Assembly (NCBI GenBank): GCA_013373245.1 | Contig: JABXID010000005.1 | Coordinates: 1-42,833 of the forward strand | Length of the DNA stretch: 42,833 nt | Direction of reading: 5' to 3' | Source of the DNA: Gammaproteobacteria bacterium | GTDB lineage: Bacteria; Pseudomonadota; Gammaproteobacteria; Enterobacterales; Alteromonadaceae | Part shown: in pieces, positions 1 to 10,269 of the stretch | Layout of the letters: every line of letters starts with the position of its first letter | Numbering within the stretch: the stretch's first letter is position 1 | The notes under the pieces: generated by a model | What the model saw: only the letters and a program-made list of their open reading frames with translations | Database searches by the model: none | What the model was told of the DNA's origin: nothing | Translations under genes and position numbers: made by a program

Positions 1-19
1 AAGCCCCTTTTTGGGGCTT
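1..19 (-). terminator. Hairpin AAGCCCC-TTTTT-GGGGCTT, probable terminator of the EAL gene (window-edge truncated)
   Basis: Perfect 7-bp inverted repeat directly abutting/overlapping the stop codon of the minus-strand ORF. Confidence 0.6.
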
Positions 20-2544
20 TAAGCACTTTTATACTCTGCGCTAACCCAGTCAATAAACTCTTCAAACTTTAATGGTTTTGAATAGTGATAACCTTGCACA
101 ATATCGCACCCCATCTTTTTAAGCATATCGCCGGTTTCTTGGTTTTCTATACCTTCAGCAACGACTTTAATACCTAAATTCTTTGCCATAGTTATGGTAG
201 TTGAAACTATAGCCTCATCTGTCTCTGATTGGGTTAGGAAAAATACAAATTCGCGGTCTATTTTGATTTCATCAAACGGGTGTTTACTGACGTAAATCAA
301 TGAAGAATACCCAGTACCAAAATCATCAATTGCTAAACCAAAACCTAATTCCTTTAAGTGCAAGATGTTGGTTCTGAATTTTGGCATATCATCAACAAAC
401 GCGGTCTCCGTTAGTTCTAAAATGAACTTATCAGCTGACAATTTATTATCATTAATCGTACTCATTAGATACCAAATGAAATTATCATCTAGTACGTCAT
501 GCACTGAAATGTTCACAGAAATTTTGTGTTCTGTATATCCCAGGTCAATCATTTTTGTTAGGTGTTTACAACTTGTGTCGAATACCCACTTACTGATTTT
601 ATTGATCATTCCGGTTTGTTCAGCGATTTTTATAAACTCTTCTGGCGATACAAAACCGAATTCTTTATGTTGCCAGCGGATCAATACTTCACTGCCTACC
701 ACCTGATTTGTCGACAAGTCGACTTGAGGTTGATGTGCTAAATAAAACTGATTAGTTTCAATCGCTGAATTTAGATCTGACGCTAATTGCACTTTGCGTT
801 GAACGCTTAGATGCGATTCAGCGTTGAACATACCGTAGTTTCGACCGTTAGATAATGCGACTTCAATTTCTTGCAGCGCATTGGTCACCAAGTCATTGGT
901 TGAAGTTATATGCTTTTGATGTGGAACGGCACTGATACAGCAATTAAAATTAATCGACAGTTTATCAACTAAATATGTCATAGGCTGACGCTGTGCAAAA
1001 TTTTTAATCGCTCGATTTAAAACGTTTTGGTCTGTGTTAGTTACCAGAAAGCCAAATACACCATCTCTTACCATCATCACATACTCAAACGATGAGCCAG
1101 GGTTAATTGGATGTAACTCTACCTGTTCACTGAAATGCTGTTGAATATCATTAACAAATTGATGGATCAGCGTTTTAAGTTTATTTGCTGGTACATAAGG
1201 TACAATAGGCGCATATTTGTTGATACGAACCACAACTAAAGAAAACTTAACCGGATGAAGCACATCGGTTAAATACTTGAAGCTATCGTTCAATAAGCTT
1301 ATGTTGGCAAAACCAAATACGTTATCGTGAGTTGCCTGATATAACCTTTCTTTTTCATAAGTTCTAATGCGCTCAGCCAAGCCCATAGAGATAAAGGTCA
1401 TTTCGAATATCACGCCTAAGATCAGCGCAAAGTTAGCTAACATGCTGTACTCAATAGCGCCAAACAGCAATAAAGGAGCAACCGCAGCGCCAATAAATAG
1501 CGGTAACCAAGAAACTAAATAAAAATTAACCCAACGAGTTCTTTCTCGACTTTTAACGTATACAAAATACAGTACAAAAAAGTACATACACATTTGACCA
1601 ATAAAAAATATCGGAGCCGATAATTTTTCTGGAACCAATATACTGACCGCTGCGCAAATTAATAATACTTTTGAGACTTGAGTAGCAACACGAGTCACCA
1701 ACCTATCTCGCTCTTGCTCAAACCCTAAAAAGTTTAATCCAAACAGCAAAGCAAAACTGGCCACTGCAAAGTTTAGAGAAATGATATTACTGGCAAAAAA
1801 GTCGATTAAAGCACTAGGAACGATATACCCCAAAAATCCGTGTACGGCGCTTAGCGCTATACAAAATGCGCTTATATATCCGACATATAGTAAATACAGT
1901 TTTTCTTTTGAACCAAGATATAAAATCACGTTGTATAAACACATCAAAATAACACTGCCAATAAAGCAGCCCATAATGATGTAAACAATAGCTTTGTGCT
2001 GTTCAAAATCTGGAGTTTCATAAATAGCAAAAAATGCAGCTTGCGGGCCAGTTGACTGACTTCTAAAGAACAGTGTTTTTGACTCGCCACTTTTGAGTGT
2101 TACATTAACACTAGGAAATGCCATTAGTTCTGGTGAATTGGAAATCCGCTTATCACCTAACTGAGCAATTAGCTTGTAATTATCTTCGACTGAGTAAACC
2201 TCTATCTGGTCAATCATAGGGTTATCAACTAAAACCGCCAAAGCTCTCGTTTTACCCATATAGTTTTCTAGCTTTATCTCATACCAGTAGACTGAGTCAC
2301 TAAGTCCAATAAGGGTGCTATTTAAAGGTTGGTATGGTTTTTCTAAAAAATTCTCGTGAGCAATTTGAGGAGAAAACTGATGCAGCGGATCTTCTAATGC
2401 TTTGTAGGCAATACTGGTATGTTCATTCGATACGGTTATTGCGCTTTGTTTCACGTCTGTTAGATAGCCACTCAACGAGTAGATAACCAAAAGAACAAAC
2501 ATGACGACAGCTATTACGCTAAACCTACGATTAAACCTTTCCAT
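19..2544 (-). CDS. 7TMR-DISM sensor with degenerate GGDEF-like region and EAL phosphodiesterase domain
   Basis: N-terminal extracellular DISM-like domain and multiple TM segments; EAL signatures EVLIRW, DDFGTGYSSL, KIDREFV, VVAEGIEN, QGYHYSKPL; no GGDEF signature in the middle region. Confidence 0.88.
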   Translation of the reverse strand: MERFNRRFSVIAVVMFVLLVIYSLSGYLTDVKQSAITVSNEHTSIAYKALEDPLHQFSPQIAHENFLEKPYQPLNSTLIGLSDSVYWYEIKLENYMGKTRALAVLVDNPMIDQIEVYSVEDNYKLIAQLGDKRISNSPELMAFPSVNVTLKSGESKTLFFRSQSTGPQAAFFAIYETPDFEQHKAIVYIIMGCFIGSVILMCLYNVILYLGSKEKLYLLYVGYISAFCIALSAVHGFLGYIVPSALIDFFASNIISLNFAVASFALLFGLNFLGFEQERDRLVTRVATQVSKVLLICAAVSILVPEKLSAPIFFIGQMCMYFFVLYFVYVKSRERTRWVNFYLVSWLPLFIGAAVAPLLLFGAIEYSMLANFALILGVIFEMTFISMGLAERIRTYEKERLYQATHDNVFGFANISLLNDSFKYLTDVLHPVKFSLVVVRINKYAPIVPYVPANKLKTLIHQFVNDIQQHFSEQVELHPINPGSSFEYVMMVRDGVFGFLVTNTDQNVLNRAIKNFAQRQPMTYLVDKLSINFNCCISAVPHQKHITSTNDLVTNALQEIEVALSNGRNYGMFNAESHLSVQRKVQLASDLNSAIETNQFYLAHQPQVDLSTNQVVGSEVLIRWQHKEFGFVSPEEFIKIAEQTGMINKISKWVFDTSCKHLTKMIDLGYTEHKISVNISVHDVLDDNFIWYLMSTINDNKLSADKFILELTETAFVDDMPKFRTNILHLKELGFGLAIDDFGTGYSSLIYVSKHPFDEIKIDREFVFFLTQSETDEAIVSTTITMAKNLGIKVVAEGIENQETGDMLKKMGCDIVQGYHYSKPLKFEEFIDWVSAEYKSA

Positions 2545-2644
2545 TTATATTGGCCATTAGCCTTTTAGTTTCAGGTAGTTACATTATAGCTGTTTGAATG
2601 AAAAAAAAGATTTAAATTTTTAATTAATTTTTATTGCAAACCGA

Positions 2645-2676
2645 TACTGTATAAACTACTGTATAGATACTGTTTT
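2645..2676 (+). promoter_or_regulatory. Three direct LexA-like half-sites (TACTGTATA, TACTGTATA, TACTGTTTT) upstream of sulA-like gene
   Basis: TACTGTATA at 2645-2653 and 2657-2665, TACTGTTTT at 2668-2676; no ACAG partner in canonical CTGT-N8-ACAG spacing. Confidence 0.45.
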
Positions 2677-2694
2677 TAAGGTCAGCGATACATA

Positions 2695-3126
2695 ATGAAT
2701 ATTTTAAAGCAATTACCAACATTGAATACGAGTGTAGAAAGTAACACTTGTTTAGTTGAAGACACATCAGATAATGTTCAAGAAATTAGTCAGCACATTG
2801 AGCTTATCCGTATCATAAAGCGTCATGAGCTCTGCCATGGTTGGACTTTGTTGATAGCCCCAGATCACTTACCTAAAAAACATATCTTAGTTGATGCCGG
2901 TATTAACTTAGACAAGGTGCTGATAATACATAAAAAGAATTGTTGCGATGTTCTGTTTAAAGCGTATCAAGCCCTGAAGCAAGATAACTTTTCTGCACTT
3001 GTCATATGGGATAATTTATTAACCGAAAGTGAATCGGCGCTGTTAAATATTAAAGCACAGCACACAACTACGTCTCTTTACTTATTACATCATAAGGCTC
3101 ATGATCCAGATCTCATTGCCCATTAA
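2695..3126 (+). CDS. sulA: SulA-like SOS cell division inhibitor
   Basis: 143 aa; RecA/SulA-fold-like pattern (GWTLLIAPDHLPKKHILVDAGINLDKVLIIHKK...ALKQDNFSALVIWDNLLTESE) resembling SulA; TACTGTATA elements upstream. Confidence 0.72.
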   Translation: MNILKQLPTLNTSVESNTCLVEDTSDNVQEISQHIELIRIIKRHELCHGWTLLIAPDHLPKKHILVDAGINLDKVLIIHKKNCCDVLFKAYQALKQDNFSALVIWDNLLTESESALLNIKAQHTTTSLYLLHHKAHDPDLIAH

Positions 3127-3138
3127 TGGTAACGTTTT

Positions 3139-3597
3139 ATGAAAAAAAGCCTATGTCTTTGCGGTTCAAATAAATTATTTGAACAATGTTGTGACCCTTT
3201 TTTAAAAGGTGAAAAGCACTGTGAAACTGCAGAACAGTTAATGCGCTCACGATATTGTGCTTTTGCTCTTAATCAACCGGATTATTTACTATTTACGAGT
3301 TCAACGTCGCTTAAATCATCACTGACAAAAAGTGATTTACAACAAACTATAGGTGTATTTGACTTTTTAAAATTAGATGTAACTTCCGCAGAACAAAATA
3401 GTGTGGCGTTTTGTGCTCTGATGCTCGCGGGAAATGAGCTACATACCTTAAAAGAAGTATCTACATTTGTTAAACAAGATGATTTGTGGAAGTACGAATC
3501 TGGCGTATTAGAAGAACAACCAATCATTAAACTTTCCAGAAATGATATGTGTCCATGCGGCAGTGGTAAAAAGTTCAAGAAATGCCACCAAGCTTAA
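3139..3597 (+). CDS. YchJ/UPF0225-family SEC-C motif protein
   Basis: N-terminal CLCGSNKLFEQCCDPFL and C-terminal SEC-C metal-binding motif DMCPCGSGKKFKKCH. Confidence 0.88.
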   Translation: MKKSLCLCGSNKLFEQCCDPFLKGEKHCETAEQLMRSRYCAFALNQPDYLLFTSSTSLKSSLTKSDLQQTIGVFDFLKLDVTSAEQNSVAFCALMLAGNELHTLKEVSTFVKQDDLWKYESGVLEEQPIIKLSRNDMCPCGSGKKFKKCHQA

Positions 3598-3682
3598 TGC
3601 GCATCTTTACAATATTACTATCAACTATCTAAACAGATTTAAATGAACATAATAAAAGCGCAAAGCTAATCCAATGTCTTAT

Positions 3683-3994
3683 TAGAGCGTGTTGATCTTT
3701 GCGGTATAAATTTTGTTCGAACTAGAATCGTTCTGGTCGAGGCAATGGATAGCAGACATTGTTATTCTGGGTCAAAATCCATTAACAAAGACAATTCTAG
3801 GAAGAACCCTTTGGGCAGCGCTTGTATGGCTTTATTACTTTGTCCACTACATGAATGTAGGGGCTTAGGTTTTACAGGAGTTAAAAACCTGTATCGCCAG
3901 ATTTATTTGGAACAACCAAACTACACTGGCTCCGCCTTGTACTAAAACCATACTAACTGCTGCAAAATCATACAGCAAAGATCAACACGCTCTA
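3683..3994. mobile_element. MITE-like non-autonomous element with 18-19 bp perfect TIRs and TA target duplication
   Basis: AGAGCGTGTTGATCTTTGC (3684-3702) and its exact reverse complement GCAAAGATCAACACGCTCT (3975-3993); TA at both outer edges; no transposase. Confidence 0.75.
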
Positions 3995-4042
3995 GATATT
4001 AAATTAGCCCTGCGCTTGATCAGGTTATATATGCAGATCGTA

Positions 4043-6421
4043 TTATTTAGTTTTTTGTTGATCTGCTAGATATAACCAAGTCTCTAATACAGTGTCTGGA
4101 TTTAGACTTACTGTATCGATCCCCTGTTGTAACAACCACTCAGCAAAGTCTTCATGATCTGAAGGACCTTGCCCACATATGCCAACATATTTACCTTGTT
4201 CTTTACAGGTTTTAATTGCCATAGATAACAGCACTTTTATTGCTTCATTTCTTTCGTCAAATAGATGAGCTATCAAACCAGAATCTCTATCCAATCCCAA
4301 AGTTAACTGCGTTAAGTCGTTGGAACCGATTGAGAAACCATCGAAGTATTGTAAGAACTGTTCGGCTAATAACGCGTTGGAAGGCAGTTCACACATCATG
4401 ATGTGTCGAAGCCCATTGTCACCTCTTGGTAAACCATGCTCAGTTAACAGTTCACTTACTTGTTTTGCTTCGTCAACAGTTCTCACAAATGGGATCATAA
4501 CTTCTACGTTAGTAAAGCCCATGTCATTTCTAACACGTTTGATGGCTTCACATTCCAAAGCAAAACATTCTCGGAAGTCTTCTGAAATATAACGAGAAGC
4601 ACCTCGATACCCTATCATTGGGTTTTCTTCTTCTGGTTCGTATTGTTCACCACCAAGTAAATTAGCGTATTCGTTCGACTTAAAGTCAGACATTCGAACG
4701 ATTACTTTTTCTGGGTAGAAGGCTGATGCTAATGTTGCGATGCCCTCTTTGATTTTATTAATATAAAACTCAACTGGCGATTCATATCCCGCAATCAATT
4801 CATCAATTTCTTCTTTAACGTCGCCATCTTGGGTATCATAGTTAATTAAAGCTTTAGGATGAACGCCTATCATACGGTTAATAATGAACTCTAACCGTGC
4901 CAATCCAACTCCTGAATGTGGCAATCTAGCGAAATCGAAAGCGCGGTCTGGGTTACCAACGTTCATCATGACCTTGATAGGTAATTCTGGCATTTCATCA
5001 ACTTTAGAAGTTAATACTTGGAAAGGTAAGATTTCATTGTAGATATACCCTGTATCACCTTCAGCACAAGATACCGTAACGTCGTCGCCTGTTTTGATCA
5101 CTTCGGTTGCGTCACCGCAACCTACTACCGCGGGAATACCCAACTCTCGTGCAATAATGGCAGCATGACAAGTACGACCACCACGATTAGTAACAATCGC
5201 AGATGCACGTTTCATAATAGGCTCCCAATCAGGGTCGGTCATATCAGTTACTAACACATCACCTTCTCGAACTTTGTCCATTTCAGCGATAGAACTTAAT
5301 ACCTGTGCCATACCTGAGCCGATCTTGTGGCCAATTGCACGCCCTTCACAAATTACTTCACCAGACTTATCAAGTTGAAAGGTCTCTATAACGTTCGCTT
5401 CTTCGTTACTGCGAACTGTTTCAGGACGTGCTTGAACGATATATAATTCACCATCTAAACCATCTTTAGCCCATTCTATATCCATAGGACGGCCATAATG
5501 CTGTTCGATGATCATCGCTTGCTTGGCTAAAGACATTACCTCTTCGTCGGTCAAAGAGAATTGATTAGATTTTTCGCTATCCACATCAACGATCGTAACT
5601 TGTTTGCCATGTTCTTGATTGTCGGCATATATCATTTGAACCGCTTTACTACCCATGGTTTTTCGAACAACTGACGGTCTGCCTGCGTTTAATGTCGGTT
5701 TATGAACGTAAAATTCATCAGGATTTACAGCGCCTTGCACCACCATTTCGCCGAGACCAAATGCAGAGGTTACAAATACAACGTCTTCAAAACCTGATTC
5801 CGTATCAATTGAAAACATAACACCCGAAGATGCCATGTCTGAACGCACCATGCGTTGAATACCAGCTGATAACGCTACACCTTTGTGATCGTATCCTTGG
5901 TGCACTCGGTAGGAAATTGCGCGGTCATTAAATAACGACGCAAACACGTGTTTAACCGCAACTTTAATCGCTGCTAAACCTTTAACATTTAAAAAGGTTT
6001 CTTGTTGACCCGCAAAAGAAGCATCTGGCATATCCTCTGCCGTTGCTGATGAGCGAACAGCAAACGATGCTTCATCCCCTAACTCACCAGCTAAGGTTTC
6101 ATAAGATTCGGCAATGGCTAACTCTAAGTTCGGCTGAAATGGCGTTTCTATGATCCAATTTCTAATTTGTTCGCCCACTTCCGCTAATTTATTCACATCA
6201 TCAACATCCAACGTATCTAATACGTCATGAATGCGTTTTTCTAATCCACTCTGCTCAAGGAATTCATTAAACGCATAGGAAGTTGTCGCAAAGCCACCTG
6301 GGACTTTTACGCCAGCGTTTGCTAAGTTACTGATCATTTCACCAAGTGAAGCGTTTTTACCACCTACTTGATTAACATCATTCATTCCTAAATTTTGGTA
6401 CCAAATTACATATTGGTTCAC
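4043..6421 (-). CDS. ppsA: Phosphoenolpyruvate synthase
   Basis: 792 aa; PEP-utilising signatures [52 protein letters not shown]. Confidence 0.97.
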   Translation of the reverse strand: MNQYVIWYQNLGMNDVNQVGGKNASLGEMISNLANAGVKVPGGFATTSYAFNEFLEQSGLEKRIHDVLDTLDVDDVNKLAEVGEQIRNWIIETPFQPNLELAIAESYETLAGELGDEASFAVRSSATAEDMPDASFAGQQETFLNVKGLAAIKVAVKHVFASLFNDRAISYRVHQGYDHKGVALSAGIQRMVRSDMASSGVMFSIDTESGFEDVVFVTSAFGLGEMVVQGAVNPDEFYVHKPTLNAGRPSVVRKTMGSKAVQMIYADNQEHGKQVTIVDVDSEKSNQFSLTDEEVMSLAKQAMIIEQHYGRPMDIEWAKDGLDGELYIVQARPETVRSNEEANVIETFQLDKSGEVICEGRAIGHKIGSGMAQVLSSIAEMDKVREGDVLVTDMTDPDWEPIMKRASAIVTNRGGRTCHAAIIARELGIPAVVGCGDATEVIKTGDDVTVSCAEGDTGYIYNEILPFQVLTSKVDEMPELPIKVMMNVGNPDRAFDFARLPHSGVGLARLEFIINRMIGVHPKALINYDTQDGDVKEEIDELIAGYESPVEFYINKIKEGIATLASAFYPEKVIVRMSDFKSNEYANLLGGEQYEPEEENPMIGYRGASRYISEDFRECFALECEAIKRVRNDMGFTNVEVMIPFVRTVDEAKQVSELLTEHGLPRGDNGLRHIMMCELPSNALLAEQFLQYFDGFSIGSNDLTQLTLGLDRDSGLIAHLFDERNEAIKVLLSMAIKTCKEQGKYVGICGQGPSDHEDFAEWLLQQGIDTVSLNPDTVLETWLYLADQQKTK

Positions 6422-6458
6422 GACAACTTCTCCGACTTTAATTAGCTAAAGTGTTTAT

Positions 6459-6480
6459 AAATTTGTAATAGTACAAATTT
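6459..6480. promoter_or_regulatory. Perfect inverted repeat AAATTTGTA-ATAG-TACAAATTT between ppsA and its regulator gene
   Basis: 9-bp perfect arms with a 4-nt centre, in the divergent intergenic region, about 38 bp upstream of the ppsA start. Confidence 0.4.
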
Positions 6481-6570
6481 ACTTTCATAATCGGACGCAT
6501 TCTAACCTGACAAATTTACAAGAAACAAGCGTTTAATTTTCTTACGTATTTTTATTACAAGCGAGGAAAA

Positions 6571-7383
6571 ATGCAGCACTCAGCCTTTTACATTTCAGAT
6601 GGCACCGCAATCACAGCAGAGGTGGTCGGACATGCGATTCTGTCCCAATTTCCATTGGAATTTACCCATACAACTGTGCCATTTGTTGAAAACTTATCAT
6701 TAGCGGAACAAGTAAAGGAGCAAATAAATAGTTGTTATAAAACTACTGGAACCGCCCCTTTCATCTTTTATACGTTTGTAGATTTACAAATTATGGACGT
6801 AATACAAAAATCCGCAGGTATTTGTTTTGATGTATTAAATCCATTCACTAGTCAAGTTGCCGCAGTAACTGGAGTTAAGCCAGAAGCAAAATTACATAGA
6901 ACACATTCGATAAATGTGAATAGTTATGATTTTAGAATTGATGCTATTAACTACGCCCTCGCTAATGACGATGGTGTAACGACACAAAACTATCAGGACG
7001 CAGATGTTATTCTTGTTGGGGTATCTCGAAGCGGTAAAACACCAACTAGTCTTTATTTAGCAATGCAATACGGCATCAAAGCCGCCAATTACCCGTTTAT
7101 TAATGAAGATATGGACAACTTAAAATTACCGCCAGAGATGAAGCAGTATAAAAACAAGATATTTGGTCTCACTATAGATGCCAATAGACTATCAGCCATA
7201 CGCAATGAAAGATTAGCCAACAGTCGCTATGCCTCAATAAGACAATGCAGAATGGAACTAAAGGAAGTCGAATTATTATACCGCAAGGAAAAGCTGCCTT
7301 TTATCAATTCAACTCATTATTCAGTAGAAGAAATCTCGGCAAGAATTATTTCTGACATGAAACTTGAACGCCATAAATATTAA
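6571..7383 (+). CDS. ppsR: PEP synthase regulatory protein (bifunctional kinase/pyrophosphorylase, DUF299 family)
   Basis: 270 aa; FYISDGTAITAE N-terminus, P-loop-like VGVSRSGKTPTSLYLA, divergent to ppsA. Confidence 0.95.
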   Translation: MQHSAFYISDGTAITAEVVGHAILSQFPLEFTHTTVPFVENLSLAEQVKEQINSCYKTTGTAPFIFYTFVDLQIMDVIQKSAGICFDVLNPFTSQVAAVTGVKPEAKLHRTHSINVNSYDFRIDAINYALANDDGVTTQNYQDADVILVGVSRSGKTPTSLYLAMQYGIKAANYPFINEDMDNLKLPPEMKQYKNKIFGLTIDANRLSAIRNERLANSRYASIRQCRMELKEVELLYRKEKLPFINSTHYSVEEISARIISDMKLERHKY

Positions 7384-8162
7384 CGGACAATTTCCACTAA
7401 ATAAAAAACGGCAAACATTAGAGGTTGATGCACTAAGTAAATCACTAAACTGTGTTTGCCCATCCATTCTAAGAGTCGATTAAAATACGAGAACTTTAAC
7501 CAAGATAAAGTGTTTGTTTTCGATAACTCTAATTTAGCAACCTTGCGTCCTGTCGAATTATCTAAAAACCAATAAGCCAGCGGGATACCTAGTAAAACAA
7601 TGCCAAACCATGGAAATATGCCGACAAAGTCAAGCGCAGGTCGTTTATTTTCGAACAAACCTATCCAGTGTAAATAAATAGGATCAAATAAGCTCGATGA
7701 CACGGAATGACCGATAACAAAGACGACGATACCAAGTAAAAAGGCCAGCTTTGGTTTAGATAAAAATGGTAAGGCCAACCAACTGGCGATTAAAATAAAG
7801 TGCAAAATACCAAACACCGTTATTTTATTTGGTGCAATAAAATAACTAGAGATAGAAACCGCTAGACTTGCCAGCAACAGCTGCAACGAACGTTTTTTTA
7901 TGCTGTTCCATCTTACGCCTTTGGCAAATTTTTCACTGTGTACTATCACCAAACTCACACCGACCAGTGATAAAAAGCCTATGACAATGACATACCTAAA
8001 AGGAATCCAGTAACCGCGGCCAAATGCGGTATCTATGTAGCCAAAAAAGTCTAGGTCATAACAGAAGTGGTAAACGATCATCAGAAAAATTGAAAAGCCA
8101 CGCAACCAGTCGATAAAAGGCAAGCGATTGAAAGGTATGTTGTAATTATTGTGATCGGACAT
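7380..8162 (-). CDS. DUF1624-type (heparan-alpha-glucosaminide N-acetyltransferase-like) membrane protein
   Basis: RLPFIDWLRGFSIFLMIVYHFCYDLDFFG N-terminus, multiple TM segments. Confidence 0.8.
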   Translation of the reverse strand: MSDHNNYNIPFNRLPFIDWLRGFSIFLMIVYHFCYDLDFFGYIDTAFGRGYWIPFRYVIVIGFLSLVGVSLVIVHSEKFAKGVRWNSIKKRSLQLLLASLAVSISSYFIAPNKITVFGILHFILIASWLALPFLSKPKLAFLLGIVVFVIGHSVSSSLFDPIYLHWIGLFENKRPALDFVGIFPWFGIVLLGIPLAYWFLDNSTGRKVAKLELSKTNTLSWLKFSYFNRLLEWMGKHSLVIYLVHQPLMFAVFYLVEIVR

Positions 8163-8198
8163 GGAAAATAAAAAGTCTAACCTTTGTATTTAAAACAA

Positions 8199-8239
8199 AA
8201 AATGCTCAGCACGGACTCTATGTCCCTGCTAAGCATTTT
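8199..8239 (-). terminator. Terminator hairpin downstream of DAHP synthase
   Basis: AAAATGCTCAGCA...TGCTAAGCATTTT (one mismatch) with inner GGAC/GTCC stem and flanking A/T runs. Confidence 0.7.
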
Positions 8240-8264
8240 GCAAATTTAAATCAACGAATGTGTT

Positions 8265-9614
8265 TTAAATTTTTGCGTCTTTTAACGCATCAGTGATCAA
8301 AAACGCCAATTCTTGTACTTGGTCAGCGTTCAAGCGCGGGTCGCACTGCGTCTTGTAGCGTTGTGACAAATCAGCTTCACTTAAACCGTACGCTCCACCA
8401 GTGCACTCTGTAACGTGTTGACCTGTCATTTCAAAATGTACACCACCCGCCCAAGAGTTTTCTGCTTTGTGAACAGCAAAGAACTGTTGGATCTCGCGCA
8501 ATACAGAATCAAAATTACGAGTTTTATAGCCGTTTGACGCTTTAATCGTATTGCCGTGCATTGGATCTGAGCTCCAAACCACTTTACGACCTTCTTGTTG
8601 AACTTTGCGAACTAACGCAGGTAGCTTATCGCCGATGACATCCGCTCCCATGCGTGTAATTAACGTTAATCGACCTGCTTCGTTTTTCGGGTTAACTGCA
8701 TCAATAAGTCTTATTAACTCATCAGGGTCCATGCCCGGACCAACTTTTACACCAACTGGGTTATGAATACCGCGGAAAAACTCAATGTGAGCATTATCAA
8801 GCTGACGTGTTCTTTCACCTATCCAAACCATATGCGCCGAACAGTCATACCAGTTACCAGTCAAATGATCGCGTCGTGTCAGCGCTTCTTCGTAATTTAG
8901 CAGTAGTGCTTCATGTGACGTAAACAACTGTGTTTCTTTAATAGTCGGTGACGTATCTGAATTGATCCCCAATACTTCCATAAACTCTAACGAGTCTTTA
9001 ATTCGATCCGCCAAGTGCTGATAACGCTCGCGGTTCGGGTTGGATGCAACAAAACTCATGTTCCAGCGGTTTACTTGATGTAAATCTGCCAAACCACCTT
9101 GAGCAAATGCTCTGAGTAAGTTTAACGTTGACGCAGAATGGTGATACGCAGTGATTAAACGCTGAGGATCAGGCTTGCGAGCTTGCTCGGTAAATTCAAA
9201 ACTATTGACAATATCACCGCGATAGCTAGGCAAAGAAACACCATCTATCGTTTCTAAATCTGCTGAGCGTGGTTTGGCATACTGACCTGCCATCCGCGCG
9301 ATTTTTGTTACTGGAACTTTGCCACCAAATGTTAAAACAACAGCCATTTGCAGCATAACTTTGAACGTATCTCGGATGTTCGCAGCATTAAAATCAGCAA
9401 AAGATTCCGCACAATCACCACCTTGCAACAAGAAACCACGGCCTTCGGCAACTTCACCAAGTTGGCGTCGTAATTCACGCGTTTCTTCGGCAAACACTAA
9501 AGGAGGAAAACTAGCTATTTGCTGTTCTACCTCTTTTAGTTCCGTTTGGTTCTCATATGTTGGTTGCTGAAGAATAGGAAGTGCTCTCCAGCTATCCGGT
9601 GTCCAATTGCTCAC
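8265..9614 (-). CDS. Class II 3-deoxy-7-phosphoheptulonate (DAHP) synthase
   Basis: [68 protein letters not shown]; listed ORF extends to 9629, but GTG at 9614 preceded by AAAGG fits the family N-terminus better. Confidence 0.93.
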   Translation of the reverse strand: MSNWTPDSWRALPILQQPTYENQTELKEVEQQIASFPPLVFAEETRELRRQLGEVAEGRGFLLQGGDCAESFADFNAANIRDTFKVMLQMAVVLTFGGKVPVTKIARMAGQYAKPRSADLETIDGVSLPSYRGDIVNSFEFTEQARKPDPQRLITAYHHSASTLNLLRAFAQGGLADLHQVNRWNMSFVASNPNRERYQHLADRIKDSLEFMEVLGINSDTSPTIKETQLFTSHEALLLNYEEALTRRDHLTGNWYDCSAHMVWIGERTRQLDNAHIEFFRGIHNPVGVKVGPGMDPDELIRLIDAVNPKNEAGRLTLITRMGADVIGDKLPALVRKVQQEGRKVVWSSDPMHGNTIKASNGYKTRNFDSVLREIQQFFAVHKAENSWAGGVHFEMTGQHVTECTGGAYGLSEADLSQRYKTQCDPRLNADQVQELAFLITDALKDAKI

Positions 9615-9629
9615 TGTATTACCTTTCAT

Positions 9630-10106
9630 TTATAGTTTATATAATTCATCGATTAAACCATCGCTGGCATCTTCGATTAGATCTAGTACGTATTCAAATC
9701 CTGATGCACCACCATAATATGGATCCGGTACTTCAATTTGTTCTGGGTATTTTATCGAAAAATCGAGAAACCGCTTAATTTTATGTCGAAGCGGCTTTGG
9801 GCAGCGCTCAACTAAATCGGCGTAATTTTGATTGTCCATCGCTAAAATATAATCGTAATGTTCAAAATCTTCATCTGAAACTGCTCGAGCGTACAAATCT
9901 GAAAAGTCGTAGCCACGTTTTACACCATGTTTCACTGAACGTTTATCTGGTGTTGCGCCAACATGATAGCCAGCCGTTCCTGCACTATCTATTTCAACAT
10001 TTAAATTAGTACCTTTTGCTTTTTGACGAAACACGGCGTGCGCCGTTGGCGAACGACAAATATTGCCCAAACAAACAAACAAAACTGACTTCAACTGTCG
10101 TGACAT
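9630..10106 (-). CDS. Low-molecular-weight protein-tyrosine phosphatase
   Basis: VLFVCLGNICRSPTAHAVF P-loop and DPYYGG motif. Confidence 0.94.
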   Translation of the reverse strand: MSRQLKSVLFVCLGNICRSPTAHAVFRQKAKGTNLNVEIDSAGTAGYHVGATPDKRSVKHGVKRGYDFSDLYARAVSDEDFEHYDYILAMDNQNYADLVERCPKPLRHKIKRFLDFSIKYPEQIEVPDPYYGGASGFEYVLDLIEDASDGLIDELYKL

Positions 10107-10269
10107 ATACTAAAATTTATTCGATAAAAGACTTGCTGGCTAAACTAGCGTATAGAAGTATGGATGTCTATACGAGATAGAAATTAAATATTAGATAATT
10201 GGAACTAGACCCTTTTATTGATAAAAGCGATAATCGCTGCCCTTTTTTAATTCTACTGACTAACAAAAC

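Noticed and set aside
2645-2664. Canonical LexA box upstream of sulA
   Set aside because: Strict CTGT-N8-ACAG is not present on either strand; reported instead as direct half-sites.
3745-3945. 66-aa ORF inside the first MITE-like element
   Set aside because: Lies wholly between the TIRs, low-complexity and with no recognisable domain; other frames carry equally plausible broken fragments.
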